From NCBI GenBank assembly GCA_963733885.1, contig CAVTES010000006.1, forward strand, positions 124,001-188,000: a stretch of DNA of 64,000 bases, given 5' to 3'. Under the pieces are notes generated by a model that saw only the letters and a list, made by a program, of their open reading frames with translations, had not been told where the DNA came from and ran no database searches. Of this stretch, positions 16,446 to 25,151 are shown one piece after another. Each line of letters opens with the position of its first letter. The first letter of the stretch is position 1. Source of the DNA: JACVRW01 sp963733885. Lineage in GTDB: Bacteria; Actinomycetota; Thermoleophilia; Solirubrobacterales; Thermoleophilaceae. The position numbers were made by a program, and so were the translations under genes.

Positions 16446-17399
16446 CTACTCGGCGTGCGCCTGCGCCTGCGCCGCCGGGTCTGCTGCGCGCGTGGCGTGG
16501 CCGCCGAACTGGTTTCGGAGCGCGGCGTTCACCCTCGCGGCGAAGGCGTTCTGACCGCGCGAGGAGAAGCGCTCGAAGAGCGAGGTGGTGATCACCGGCA
16601 TCGGGATGCGCCGGTCGATCGCATCCTCGACCGTCCACCGCCCCTCGCCGGAGTCCTCGACGTATGGCGCGAGGCTCTCGAGGTCGTTGCCCTCCATCTC
16701 GAACGCGCGCGCCGCGAGCTCGCACAGCCACGAGCGCACAACCGAGCCCTGCATCCAGAGGTGGGCGATCTTGGCGTTGTCGAGCTCGTACTCGCAGGCG
16801 TCGAACAGCGCGAAGCCCTCCGCGTAGGCCTGCATCATCCCGTACTCCACGCCGTTGTGGACCATCTTCACGTAGTGCCCGGCTCCGGTCGGACCGAAGT
16901 GGCCCCAGCCCGGTCCGTGCTCCTCCGTCTCCGGCGGCGCGAGCACGTGGAGGATCGGGCTCAGCCGCTCGACGGCCTCGTCGGGGCCGCCGACCATCAT
17001 GCAGTAGCCCACCTGTAGCCCCCAGACGCCGCCGCTCACGCCGACGTCCACGTAGTGGATGCCCTTCTCGGCGAGCTGCTCCTGGCGCCGCTTGTCGTCC
17101 GTCCAGCGCGAGTTCCCCCCGTCGACGATCATGTCGCCCTCGTCGAGCAGCCCGGCGAGAGCCTGGACCGCCTGCTCGGTGGGATCCCCGGCCGGGATCA
17201 TGATCCAGATCGAGCGCGGCGGCTCCAGCTTCGACACGAGGTCCTCCAGGGAGGAGGCCCCCTCGGCTCCGTGGCCCTCCGCCGCCCTGACCGACTCCTC
17301 GCTACGGGCATACACGACGCACTTGTGCTCCGAGTCGCGATGGATGCGGTGAACCATGTTCCCGCCCATCCTCCCGAGGCCTATGAATCCGAGTTGCAT
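16446..17399 (-). CDS. gnd: 6-phosphogluconate dehydrogenase (decarboxylating), short form
   Basis: 317 residues, the short GndA/YqeC-like class rather than the about 470-residue classical form. It converts 6-phosphogluconate to ribulose 5-phosphate and CO2. The dinucleotide fold is GFIGLGRMGGNM (4-15), the substrate loop is GVSGGVWGLQVGYCMMVGG (120-138), and the catalytic K178 and N182 lie in HYVKMVHNGVEYGMMQ. The C-terminal helical domain is shortened and ends in an Ala/Gln-rich tail. The short form often prefers NAD. Its ATG overlaps the stop of tal-pgi by one base. Confidence 0.93.
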   Translation of the reverse strand: MQLGFIGLGRMGGNMVHRIHRDSEHKCVVYARSEESVRAAEGHGAEGASSLEDLVSKLEPPRSIWIMIPAGDPTEQAVQALAGLLDEGDMIVDGGNSRWTDDKRRQEQLAEKGIHYVDVGVSGGVWGLQVGYCMMVGGPDEAVERLSPILHVLAPPETEEHGPGWGHFGPTGAGHYVKMVHNGVEYGMMQAYAEGFALFDACEYELDNAKIAHLWMQGSVVRSWLCELAARAFEMEGNDLESLAPYVEDSGEGRWTVEDAIDRRIPMPVITTSLFERFSSRGQNAFAARVNAALRNQFGGHATRAADPAAQAQAHAE

Positions 17400-20074
17400 C
17401 AGATGAGTCTCCTCACGGCTTCCGCGGGGTCGCCTTCCAGGTCGATGCGCACGGCGGGCAGGCCGTGCTCCTTCAGGGTCTGCGCGTCGCCGAGCGCCTG
17501 AGCGTTCTTCAGGTGTTCGAACGAGTATCCGGCCTCGGGTATCTCGACGTCCTCCTCCGCCCGCGCGTAGAGCTGCAGGAACACGCCGTTCGGCGGGCCG
17601 CCCTTGTGGTACTGCCCGGTCGAGTGCAGGTAGCGCGGTCCGTAGCCGAAGGTGGTGGTCGCCTTCGTGCGGTCCCGGATCTTCATCCGCAGCTCCTCCG
17701 CGGCGGCGTCGAACTCGTCCGACGGCGTCACGTAGCCGAGGATCGCGACGTACTGCGGCGGCGCGGCCTCGAGGATCGGGGCTAGGTCGGACGACGGGGC
17801 GTCGGCTCCCTCTTTCAGGACGCGGGCCGTGTTGTCCTTCGCCTCCTGCACGTTGGGCTGGTCGAAGGGGTTGATGCCGAGCGCCCAGCCCGACACGGCC
17901 GTGGCGAACTCGGCGAAGAAGAAGATCCGGCCGAGGTCGGCCGCGCCGTGCACCGCGAGCGTCAGCGTCGGGTGCCCGGCGCGCGCCAGTGCCTCCACCT
18001 TCGCGTCGGTGTCGGGGTCGGCGTTGTCGGGGTCGCGCAGGTAGGCGAACACGCGGTCGTCACCGTAGGCGTCGGGGTCGCCGAGCGGCTCGCCCGCCAC
18101 CGGCAGGATCCCCTTCCCGTGCTTGCCGGTGGACTCGGCGATGAGCTGCTCCACCCATAGCCCGAAGCTCGAGATGGGCTCGGACACCACGAAGGTGGCC
18201 TTGTCGCGTCCCTGCGCCGCCAGCTCGCCCATCACGATCCCCGTCCAGAGGCCAGAGTTGGACGAGCTCGAGTCGAAGTGGGTGCAGTTCTGCTCGGCTA
18301 CCTGGGCGCGGTGGAGGAGCGCCTCCACGTTCACGCCCGCGAGCGCCGCGGGCACCAGGCCGAAGTAGGACAGCACGGAGTACCGCCCGCCGATCTCGGG
18401 GTCGTTCTCGAACACGTGGCGAAAGCCGCGTTCGCGCGCCAGGTCCACGAGCGAGCTGCCCGGGTCGGTCACGGCCACGAAGCGCCGCCCGTCGCCGGCG
18501 GTGCGCTCGAAGAAGTAACGCATGTGGGACAGCGTCTCGATCGTGCCCCCGGACTTGGACGACACGATGAAGAGCGTGGACTCGAGGTCGACCGAGCGCT
18601 CCACGCCGAGCACCGCGCCGGGATCGGTCGAGTCGAGCACGTGGAGGCGCAGCGCGTCCGGGATCTGGCCGTAGGAGCGCCGGATCACCTCCGGGCCGAG
18701 CGACGAGCCTCCCATACCGAGCAGAACGGCGTCCGTGAAGCCGTCCGCCTTGACCTGCTCGACGAACGCGTTCAGCTCAGGCGCGTGCTCGAGCATCTTC
18801 TCGCTGATCGTGAGCCAGCCCAGCCGGTTGGCGATCTCGGGCACGCCGGGACCGCCCCAGAGCGACTCGTCCCGCTGCCAGGTCCGCTTGGCGACCGCCT
18901 CCGCCTGCGCCTGCTCGATCTTCGCGATCAGGGCGGGCTCGAGCTCGTCGGGGATGGAGGAGCGGATCGTGGGCGGGCGCCCGGTGACGATGCCCTCGCG
19001 CGTGAGCTCGACGCCCTCGATCAGCTTGTCGAACGGATCCACGAACTTTGCGATGCCGTCGCGCAGCAGCTTGTCGGTCACGTCGCGCATGTCGATGCCC
19101 GCGTCGGCCAGCGCGGCCAGCTCGGCGCTCGGGTCCTGGTCGGCGGTCGTTCCGGTCACCTCGAGCTGCTCCTCACAGGCGAGCAGCGTCGGCGCGGGCA
19201 TTGTGTTCACGGTGTGCGGGCCGATGAGCGAGTCGACGTACTTGGTCTCGGGATAGTGCGGGTCCTTCACGCCGGTCGACGCCCACAGCGGCCGCTGCAC
19301 CGGGCACCCGTTCTGGCGCAGCGCGGCGAAGCGCTCGCCCAGGAAGATGTCCTTGAAGCGCACGTAGGCGGCGCGGGCGTTCGCGATCGCGGCGGTGCCG
19401 CGCAGGTCCTCGCGGCCCAGCTCGGCCAGCCTCTTGTCCACCTCGGTGTCCACGCGCGAGACGAAGAAGCTCGCCACCGAGTGCGCGTAGTCGCCGTCAC
19501 GCCGCTCGGAGCCGCGGATGTAGGCGTCGCACACTCGCTCGTAGGACTCGACCGAGAAGAGCAGCGTCACGTTGACGTTGATGCCCTCCGAGATCGCCTG
19601 CTCGATGGCCGGCAGTCCCTCGTCGGTGCCCGGGATCTTGATCAGCAGATTGGGGCGGTCCACCCGCTGCCACAGGTCGCGTGCCTGCGCCAGCGTGCCC
19701 TCGGTGTCGTGCGCCAGCGCCGGCTCTACCTCGAGCGACACGAAGCCGTCGGCGCCGCCGGCGTCGTCCCAGACGGGACGCAGAACGTCGGCGGCCAGCT
19801 GCACGTCCTTGATCGCGATCTCCTCGTAGATGCGGCGAGCGTCGTGTCCCTCCGCAGCCAGCTCGGCTACCTGCTCGTCGTAGTCGGTCGAGCCGAGGAT
19901 CGCCTTCTCGAAGATGGCCGGGTTGGACGTGACGCCGCGCAGCGAGTCCTCGCGCACGAGGCGCGCGAGCTCACCGCTCGTAATCAGGCTGCGCCGGATC
20001 TGGTCCAGCCAGACGCTGGTGCCTGCGGCTGTGAGGGCCGCGAGCCGCTCGTTGACCTGTGCCTCGACGCTCAT
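17399..20074 (-). CDS. tal-pgi: Bifunctional transaldolase / glucose-6-phosphate isomerase
   Basis: 891 residues, a fusion of two enzymes. Residues 1 to about 365 are a transaldolase: VTSNPAIFEKAI at 48-59 and the Schiff-base K146 in LLIKIPGT, then NVNVTLLFS. Residues about 385-891 are glucose-6-phosphate isomerase: GMGGSSLGPEV (453-463), SSKSGGTIET (505-514) and the C-terminal HSTGQYHKGGPPNG signature. The ATG at 20074 overlaps the tkt stop by 4 bases. The open frame extends further upstream, but that part is the antisense-like shadow of tkt and shows no homology. Tal-Pgi fusions are known in some actinobacteria and other phyla. The fusion links F6P/G6P exchange to the non-oxidative branch. 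Confidence 0.95.
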   Translation of the reverse strand: MSVEAQVNERLAALTAAGTSVWLDQIRRSLITSGELARLVREDSLRGVTSNPAIFEKAILGSTDYDEQVAELAAEGHDARRIYEEIAIKDVQLAADVLRPVWDDAGGADGFVSLEVEPALAHDTEGTLAQARDLWQRVDRPNLLIKIPGTDEGLPAIEQAISEGINVNVTLLFSVESYERVCDAYIRGSERRDGDYAHSVASFFVSRVDTEVDKRLAELGREDLRGTAAIANARAAYVRFKDIFLGERFAALRQNGCPVQRPLWASTGVKDPHYPETKYVDSLIGPHTVNTMPAPTLLACEEQLEVTGTTADQDPSAELAALADAGIDMRDVTDKLLRDGIAKFVDPFDKLIEGVELTREGIVTGRPPTIRSSIPDELEPALIAKIEQAQAEAVAKRTWQRDESLWGGPGVPEIANRLGWLTISEKMLEHAPELNAFVEQVKADGFTDAVLLGMGGSSLGPEVIRRSYGQIPDALRLHVLDSTDPGAVLGVERSVDLESTLFIVSSKSGGTIETLSHMRYFFERTAGDGRRFVAVTDPGSSLVDLARERGFRHVFENDPEIGGRYSVLSYFGLVPAALAGVNVEALLHRAQVAEQNCTHFDSSSSNSGLWTGIVMGELAAQGRDKATFVVSEPISSFGLWVEQLIAESTGKHGKGILPVAGEPLGDPDAYGDDRVFAYLRDPDNADPDTDAKVEALARAGHPTLTLAVHGAADLGRIFFFAEFATAVSGWALGINPFDQPNVQEAKDNTARVLKEGADAPSSDLAPILEAAPPQYVAILGYVTPSDEFDAAAEELRMKIRDRTKATTTFGYGPRYLHSTGQYHKGGPPNGVFLQLYARAEEDVEIPEAGYSFEHLKNAQALGDAQTLKEHGLPAVRIDLEGDPAEAVRRLI

Positions 20075-22104
20075 GTGGTCCTCGCTCCCAGTCGCTCCAC
20101 GACGGCCCGACCCTGGGCCGCCACGTTGTCCGGCGTGAAGCCGAAGTGCTCGTACAGGTCCTTCTGCGGCGCGGACGCGCCGAAGCTCGTCATCCCGACC
20201 TGGGCGCCGTCGTCGGTGGTCCAGCGCGTCCAACCGAAGGTCGACGCCGCCTCCACCGACACCCGCGCGCGCACGGCCGGCGGGAGCACGGAGTCGCGGT
20301 ACTCGTCGTCCTGCTCCGCGAAGCGCTCGAGGCAGGGCGCGGACACGACCCTGGTCGCGATGCCGTCGGCCTCCAGCAGGTCGGCGGCCCCGGTGCAGAT
20401 GTGCACCTCCGACCCGGTGCCGATCAGGATCAGGTCTGGGTCGCCCTCCCTGAACGAGTCGCGCAGCACGTAGGCGCCGCGGTGGATGGCGTCCTGTGGC
20501 ACGCCGCTCGGGTTCCACACCGGCAGGCCCTGGCGGCTCAGGGCGAGCGCCACCGGCGCGGCCGTCTGCTCGATCGCGAAGCGCCAGGCCAGGGCGGTCT
20601 CGTTCGCCCCGGCCGGACGCACCATGTAGAGGTTGGGCACTGCCCGCAGGTGGGCGAGCTGCTCGATCGGCTGGTGCGTGGGGCCGTCCTCGCCGAGGCC
20701 GATCGAGTCGTGCGTGAACACGTGGATCGCGGGCAGGTGCATCAATGCGGCCAGCCGGATCGCGCCCTTCATGTAGTCGGAGAACGTGAAGAACGTGGAG
20801 CCGAAGGCCTTCAGACCGTGGAGGCAGAGGCCGTTGACGATGGCGCCCATGCCGTGCTCGCGCACGCCGAAGTGCACGTTGCGGCCGGAGTAGTCGCCCT
20901 TCTCGACCGCGCCGCCGCCGTCGATCAGCGTGAGCGTGGAGGGCTCAAGGTCGGCCGAGCCGCTCACCAGTTGCGGCACCCGCTCGGCGGCCCACTGGAT
21001 CACGCTCTGCGACGCCTTGCGCGTGGCGACCATGCCGTCCTCGGGCCGGAACTTCGGCACCCCGGAGTCCCAGCCGGTCGGGAGCCGCCCCTCCATCGAG
21101 AGCGATAGCTCATTCCACAGGTCCGGGTACTCCGCGCGGTATGCCTCCGCGCGCTCGTTCCACTCCGCCTCCGCCTCCGCGCCGCGCTCGCCGGCCGTCT
21201 CCCGGTAGTGGGCGAGCACCGCGTCGGGCACGAGGAACTGCGCGTCGGGGTCCCACCCGTAGACCTCCTTGGTCAGGCGCACCTCCTCCTCGCCGAGCGG
21301 CGAGCCGTGCGCCTTGTGGGTGTCTTGCTTGTTGGGAGAGCCGTAGCCGATGTGGGTCCGGAGGATGATCAGCGACGGCCGGTCCGTGATCTCCTGCGCG
21401 GCGGCGATCGCGAGCTCCATCCGCGCGATCGCGATGTCCTCGCCCAGGTCCTGCACGTGCCAGCCGTAGGCCTCGAAGCGCTTCGCCACGTCCTCGCTGA
21501 AGGCCATCGAGGTCTTTCCGGCAAGCTGGATGTGATTGTTGTCGTAGAACGCGACGAGCTTGCCGAGCCCGAGGTGGCCGGCCAGCGAGCAGGCCTCGGA
21601 GGCCACGCCCTCCTGCATGTCGCCATCGCTCGCGACCGTGAAGGTGCGGTGGTCGATCAGCTGGTGGCCGGGCCGGTTGAAGCGCGCGGCGAGCATCGCC
21701 TCGGCGAGCGCCAGTCCCACGGACATGGAGATTCCCTGTCCGAGCGGGCCGGTGGTGGCCTCGATGCCGGCGGCGTCGCCGCGCTCGGGGTGGCCGGCCG
21801 TGGGGCTGCCGAGCTGGCGGAAGTTCGTCAGGTCGTCGAGGGTGAGGCCGTAGCCCGACAGGTAGAGGCTCGAGTAGAGCAGCATCGACGCGTGCCCCGC
21901 GGAGAGGACGAAGCGGTCGCGGTCGAACCACGCGGCGTTGGCGGGGTTGTGCTTCATCACCCGCGTGTACAGCAGGTAGGCGAGCGGGGCGAGCGCCATC
22001 GGCGCGCCGGGGTGCCCGGACTTCGCCTTCTCCACCGCGTCCATCGAGAGCGTCCGGATGGTGTTGATGGCGAGCTCGTCCAGCTGGGCGGTGCCGGTCG
22101 TCAT
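20071..22104 (-). CDS. tkt: Transketolase
   Basis: 677 residues, full length. A thiamine-diphosphate enzyme that moves two-carbon ketol units in the pentose-phosphate pathway. It shows KSGHPGAPM near the N-terminus, GPLGQGISMSVGLALAEAML, the ThDP/Mg motif GDGDMQEG with a downstream N, KAHGSPLG, and in the pyrimidine domain EHGMGAIVNG and GEDGPTHQP. The start overlaps the stop of the ROK kinase by 4 bases (ATGA) and its stop overlaps the tal-pgi start. The whole operon is therefore translationally coupled. Confidence 0.97.
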   Translation of the reverse strand: MTTGTAQLDELAINTIRTLSMDAVEKAKSGHPGAPMALAPLAYLLYTRVMKHNPANAAWFDRDRFVLSAGHASMLLYSSLYLSGYGLTLDDLTNFRQLGSPTAGHPERGDAAGIEATTGPLGQGISMSVGLALAEAMLAARFNRPGHQLIDHRTFTVASDGDMQEGVASEACSLAGHLGLGKLVAFYDNNHIQLAGKTSMAFSEDVAKRFEAYGWHVQDLGEDIAIARMELAIAAAQEITDRPSLIILRTHIGYGSPNKQDTHKAHGSPLGEEEVRLTKEVYGWDPDAQFLVPDAVLAHYRETAGERGAEAEAEWNERAEAYRAEYPDLWNELSLSMEGRLPTGWDSGVPKFRPEDGMVATRKASQSVIQWAAERVPQLVSGSADLEPSTLTLIDGGGAVEKGDYSGRNVHFGVREHGMGAIVNGLCLHGLKAFGSTFFTFSDYMKGAIRLAALMHLPAIHVFTHDSIGLGEDGPTHQPIEQLAHLRAVPNLYMVRPAGANETALAWRFAIEQTAAPVALALSRQGLPVWNPSGVPQDAIHRGAYVLRDSFREGDPDLILIGTGSEVHICTGAADLLEADGIATRVVSAPCLERFAEQDDEYRDSVLPPAVRARVSVEAASTFGWTRWTTDDGAQVGMTSFGASAPQKDLYEHFGFTPDNVAAQGRAVVERLGARTT

Positions 22105-23117
22105 TCGGCCCTTTCGGTCGCGGGGGTGCGGGACCTCGCAGTATCGCTCTTCCGCGCGCGCCCGGCCGGTTCCGGCTCCTGGTCGACCTCCTGCGCCGCC
22201 AGCACGGCGGCCCCGATGACGCCCACGTGCGCGCCGCCCTCCGCCAGCGCGATCGTCGTGCGCCGCCAGAGGGCCGGCAGCGCCCGGGCCTGCGCCTCCT
22301 GCATGGCGCGGTCGAGGAACAGGCCACTCGCCCTCGACAGGCCGCCTCCTAGTGCGAGGCGGTCGGGCTCGAACACGTTCACGTAGCCGGCCAGCGCGAC
22401 GCCGAGCATCCGCGCGAAGTTCTCGAAGATGAGGAGGGCGTCCGGGTCGCCCGCCTCGGCTGCCCCCACGAGCGCGTGCCCCGACACGCGCCCGTCCTCG
22501 CCGATGCAGCCGGCAAGCCGGCTGTCGGGGCGGTCGGCGGCCATCTCGGTGGCGTCGCGTTCGAGCGCCTGGCCGGAGCAGTAGGCCTCGACGCAGCCGC
22601 GGTTGGGGCAGTTACCGGGGCAGGGAGGCCCGTCGGCGCTGAGCGTGAAATGCCCCAGCTCGGCGCCGAGGCCGTGGGAGCCGCGGAAGGTCTTCCCCCC
22701 GATCACGACGCCGCCGCCGACCCCCGTGCCGAGGGTGAGCATCACGAGGTTGTCCTCTCCGAGGATGTGGGCCTCGGCAAGGGCGGCGCAGTTGGCGTCG
22801 TTGTCCACTACCACCGGCAGGCCGAAGCGGCGGCCGAGCTCCGCGCGCAGCGGCACTCCGGTGAGCGGGATGTTCACGCTCGTCTCGACTGTGCCGGTGG
22901 CGTACTCGATCTGCGAGGGCACGCCGACACCGATCGCCTCCGGCTGGCCGACGCGCCCGATCAGCAGCCGCACCGCCTCCTCGAGCCCGTCGAGAAGCGC
23001 GGCGGTGCTGCCGAGGAGCGTGGGACGCTCGATCGAGTCCCGAACCGAAACTCCGTCGACCGCCGCGACCGCGACCTTGGTGCCGCCGACGTCCACTCCG
23101 AGGACCACGAGCCGCAA
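22101..23117 (-). CDS. ROK-family glucokinase (first gene of the pentose-phosphate operon)
   Basis: 338 residues. ROK sugar kinase with the N-terminal phosphate loop GVDVGGTKVAVAAVDG, catalytic region VVDNDANCAALAEA, GLGAELGHFTL, and the zinc/ROK consensus CPGNCPNRGCVEAYCSG. The C-terminal tail (about 35 residues) is Arg/Glu-rich and disordered. Glucokinase is the most likely activity because the gene leads an operon that begins with glucose 6-phosphate use. Fructokinase or N-acetylhexosamine kinase activity cannot be excluded. The start is a TTG at 23117 (RLVVLGVDVGG). A GTG 9 bases in is an alternative. Confidence 0.85.
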   Translation of the reverse strand: MRLVVLGVDVGGTKVAVAAVDGVSVRDSIERPTLLGSTAALLDGLEEAVRLLIGRVGQPEAIGVGVPSQIEYATGTVETSVNIPLTGVPLRAELGRRFGLPVVVDNDANCAALAEAHILGEDNLVMLTLGTGVGGGVVIGGKTFRGSHGLGAELGHFTLSADGPPCPGNCPNRGCVEAYCSGQALERDATEMAADRPDSRLAGCIGEDGRVSGHALVGAAEAGDPDALLIFENFARMLGVALAGYVNVFEPDRLALGGGLSRASGLFLDRAMQEAQARALPALWRRTTIALAEGGAHVGVIGAAVLAAQEVDQEPEPAGRARKSDTARSRTPATERAE

Positions 23118-23179
23118 CGCTATCGGTCAGAAGGCGCCAGATCTCGATCAGCGCGCATCCGCGGTCCCGCCCCTTGCAC

Positions 23180-23375
23180 TCATCCGGCAGCCGCCGCGGC
23201 CGCCCTCTCGTATTCGGCGAGCACCTCGGCCCAGCCGTCTTCCGCGCCAAGCGAATCGCGCAGCTCCAGGCCCGCGTCGCCGTGCACCTTGAAACCGCGA
23301 TGCTCAAAGACACGCGCGTGACCCCCCGCCCTTCCTCCTCGAAGGTCGCCTCGACCTCGGTATCGCGATGGCGGG
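23180..23375 (-). pseudogene. Truncated, frameshifted SRPBCC (AHSA1-like) remnant
   Basis: The reverse strand encodes DTEVEATFEEEGRGVTRVSL in one frame and then, one base out, EHRGFKVHGDAGLELRD and GWAEVLAEYERAAAAAAG to a stop at 23180. Adding one C in GTGTCTTTGAGC gives V-S-L-E-H-R-G-F, exactly the expected last strand and long helix of an activator-of-Hsp90/SRPBCC protein. Only the C-terminal third exists, since nothing matching the N-terminal part lies upstream. It is both truncated and frameshifted. Confidence 0.6.
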
Positions 23376-23385
23376 GACGTCGCTG

Positions 23386-23417
23386 AGGTGGTGGCCCGTC
23401 TGGGCGGGCCACCACCT
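23386..23417. terminator. Perfect 12-bp inverted repeat, terminator-like
   Basis: AGGTGGTGGCCC (23386-23397) and GGGCCACCACCT (23406-23417) pair perfectly around an 8-base loop, followed on the plus strand by ATCTTGTT. It sits just upstream of the SRPBCC remnant and about 85 bases before the second ROK gene. It may be the surviving terminator of a lost gene or an operator. Direction is not certain. Confidence 0.5.
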
Positions 23418-23501
23418 ATCTTGTTGGACCCCCTGGCTGCCCGCCGTTCAGGCGGCCGAGCCGCATGAGTCCGCTTTCGCGCGATCGGGGACAATCGCCC
23501 C

Positions 23502-24494
23502 ATGAGTCCCCCTCGCCGCCGCCTGGTCGGCGGCCTCGACCTCGGCGGCACCAAGATCCAAGCGGTCGTCCTGGACGGGCGCCGGAACGTTGTCGCCGAG
23601 ACGCGCCGGCCGACGCCTCAGGAGGGCGAGCCGTCCGACGTCGTGGAGGCGCTGGCGAGCGCCCTGGCCGATGTCTGCGCCGAGGCCGGCGTCGAGACGC
23701 GCGCGCTCACCGGCGTCGGCGTCGGCTCGCCCGGTGTCATCGACGCGCGCGGCGGCGTCGTCACAGGCGCCCGCAACCTGCCCGGTGAGGGCGCGCCGAT
23801 CAGGATGACGGCCGGCCTGCGCGAGCTCACCGGCACGCGCGCGTACGTGGAGAACGACGTGACCGTGGGCGTCACGGCCGAGCACGCGCTCGGCGCGGGG
23901 CGGCGGTCGAAGTCGCTCCTCGGCGTCTGGTGGGGCACCGGCGTGGGCGGGGGCATCATCCTCGACGGGAAGCCGTGGGAGGGCCGCGGGGCGGCGGCGG
24001 AGCTGGGACACGTGGTGGTCAAGGTGAACGGCGCGCGCTGCACGTGCGGGCGGCGCGGCTGCCTCGAGGCCTACGCGGGACGCGGGTCGATGGAGATCCG
24101 CGCCCGCCAGATGCACCGGGACGGCCACAAGACCGACCTCTTCAAGATCATGGAGAGGCGCGGCCGCACCCGGCTCCAGTCGGGCGTCTGGGAGCGCGCG
24201 CTCGAGCATGGCGACCCGGTGGCGGTGGAGCTGATCGACCGCGCCGTGGAGGCGCTCGGCGCCGGGGTGGGCTCGGCCGTGAACCTGCTCGACGTGGAGA
24301 CCGTGGTGATCGGCGGCGGGCTCGGCACCCGGCTGGGCGAGCCCTACGTGGAGCGCATCCGCGAGGCGATGATGCCGCACCTGTTCGCCGACGAGCGGCC
24401 GCCCGCCGTGCGACTCGCGGCCCTCGGCGACCTCGGCGGCGCCATCGGTGCGGCGCTGCTGGTGCCGCGGACGGCGGCGGCCCGCACCACCTGA
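23502..24494 (+). CDS. ROK-family sugar kinase, second paralogue
   Basis: 330 residues. It has a phosphate loop GGLDLGGTKIQAVVLDG, catalytic region YVENDVTVGVTAEHAL, GWGTGVGGGI-type adenosine site (WWGTGVGGGIILDG), AAELGHVVVKVNGARC and the zinc motif CTCGRRGCLEAYAG (C-x-C-x4-C). ROK kinases phosphorylate glucose or other hexoses with ATP. It lies back to back with the operon-borne ROK kinase, but on the other strand and only distantly similar. The two may therefore differ in substrate. The start ATG at 23502 follows a purine-poor leader (CGCCCC). Confidence 0.87.
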   Translation: MSPPRRRLVGGLDLGGTKIQAVVLDGRRNVVAETRRPTPQEGEPSDVVEALASALADVCAEAGVETRALTGVGVGSPGVIDARGGVVTGARNLPGEGAPIRMTAGLRELTGTRAYVENDVTVGVTAEHALGAGRRSKSLLGVWWGTGVGGGIILDGKPWEGRGAAAELGHVVVKVNGARCTCGRRGCLEAYAGRGSMEIRARQMHRDGHKTDLFKIMERRGRTRLQSGVWERALEHGDPVAVELIDRAVEALGAGVGSAVNLLDVETVVIGGGLGTRLGEPYVERIREAMMPHLFADERPPAVRLAALGDLGGAIGAALLVPRTAAARTT

Positions 24495-24725
24495 TCAGGC
24501 GGGCAGCATCGTGACGATGCGCTGGATCCGCTCGAGCATCGCGTGGCTCGGGAAGCGCGTGTTCTCCACCTTCTCCATGAGCGCCTCCAGGTACTCCACG
24601 AGCTGATCGGGCTGACGCAGCGATGCTTCCAGCATGTCCATGTGGATCCGGCTCGGGTAGGGGTCGGACTGGACCCTCTCGAGCAAGAGCTGGACGAAGC
24701 GTTCCTGGATGGTGTCGTCGGCCAC
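24495..24725 (-). CDS. Small conserved helical protein, unknown
   Basis: 76 residues from a GTG at 24725 with AGGAAGGA a few bases upstream, which decides the start over longer in-frame codons. It is all-helical by appearance: ERFVQLLLERVQSDPYPSR, HMDMLEASLRQPDQLVEYLE and HAMLERIQRIVTMLP. No family recognised. The regular pattern with DPYPS and FPSHAML repeats suggests two similar helical hairpins. It converges end to end with the ROK kinase gene. Coding potential is good. The function is unknown. Confidence 0.6.
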   Translation of the reverse strand: MADDTIQERFVQLLLERVQSDPYPSRIHMDMLEASLRQPDQLVEYLEALMEKVENTRFPSHAMLERIQRIVTMLPA

Positions 24726-24831
24726 GAATCCTTCCTGCCCGGTGAGGGCGCGCGCAAACGCCCGGGTCCTCGCCGAAGCCACGCAGCCGCTCGGCCGCCT
24801 CGCCGGGCGCACGGCGCGGCGATGCGCTGCC

Positions 24832-25050
24832 CTAGGCCTTCGATGCGCCGGGCAGGCAGCCCGGGTGCATCCGCACGCCGGCGACGCGCATGCCGTCTCC
24901 GCCGAGCGGACCGCCGCACGCGGCGCAGGTGGTTTCGTGGCCGGAGCGGCTGGACATTGCGACCGCTCGCGTTCGCATCAGCACCTCGAGCCGGTGCACT
25001 TCCTCCCAGGACAGACGGGCGCTGAGCGGACGGCTTGTAGATCTCGCCAT
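24832..25050 (-). CDS. Small zinc-ribbon-like protein
   Basis: 72 residues from the ATG at 25050. The N-terminal helix (LSWEEVHRLEVLMRTRAVA) is basic/amphipathic. The C-terminal half holds C-x2-C (CAACGG) and H-x2-C (MHPGC), a plausible one-zinc site. It could be a nucleic-acid-binding or regulatory microprotein, though nothing in the sequence specifies a partner. It is divergent from the GST gene with a 100-base gap that is locally A+T-rich (TTTGCAAACCTTTGCA), a probable promoter area. Confidence 0.5.
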   Translation of the reverse strand: MARSTSRPLSARLSWEEVHRLEVLMRTRAVAMSSRSGHETTCAACGGPLGGDGMRVAGVRMHPGCLPGASKA

Positions 25051-25151
25051 CACGTTTGTGCGAATCTGCCCAATTGGTCGAAGCTGCAAACCTTTCTTTG
25101 CAAACCTTTGCAGTCTCCCCGTGCGGGCGCGCGGCGCGACATGATCTCCGC

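Noticed and set aside
18278..20473. 731-codon plus-strand frame across tal-pgi
   Set aside because: Antisense shadow of the Tal-Pgi gene. No motif of its own.
20075..20518. N-terminal extension of the Tal-Pgi frame upstream of 20074
   Set aside because: It lies inside tkt, gives no homology and is Arg/Gly-rich. The ATG at 20074 with 4-base overlap is the natural start.
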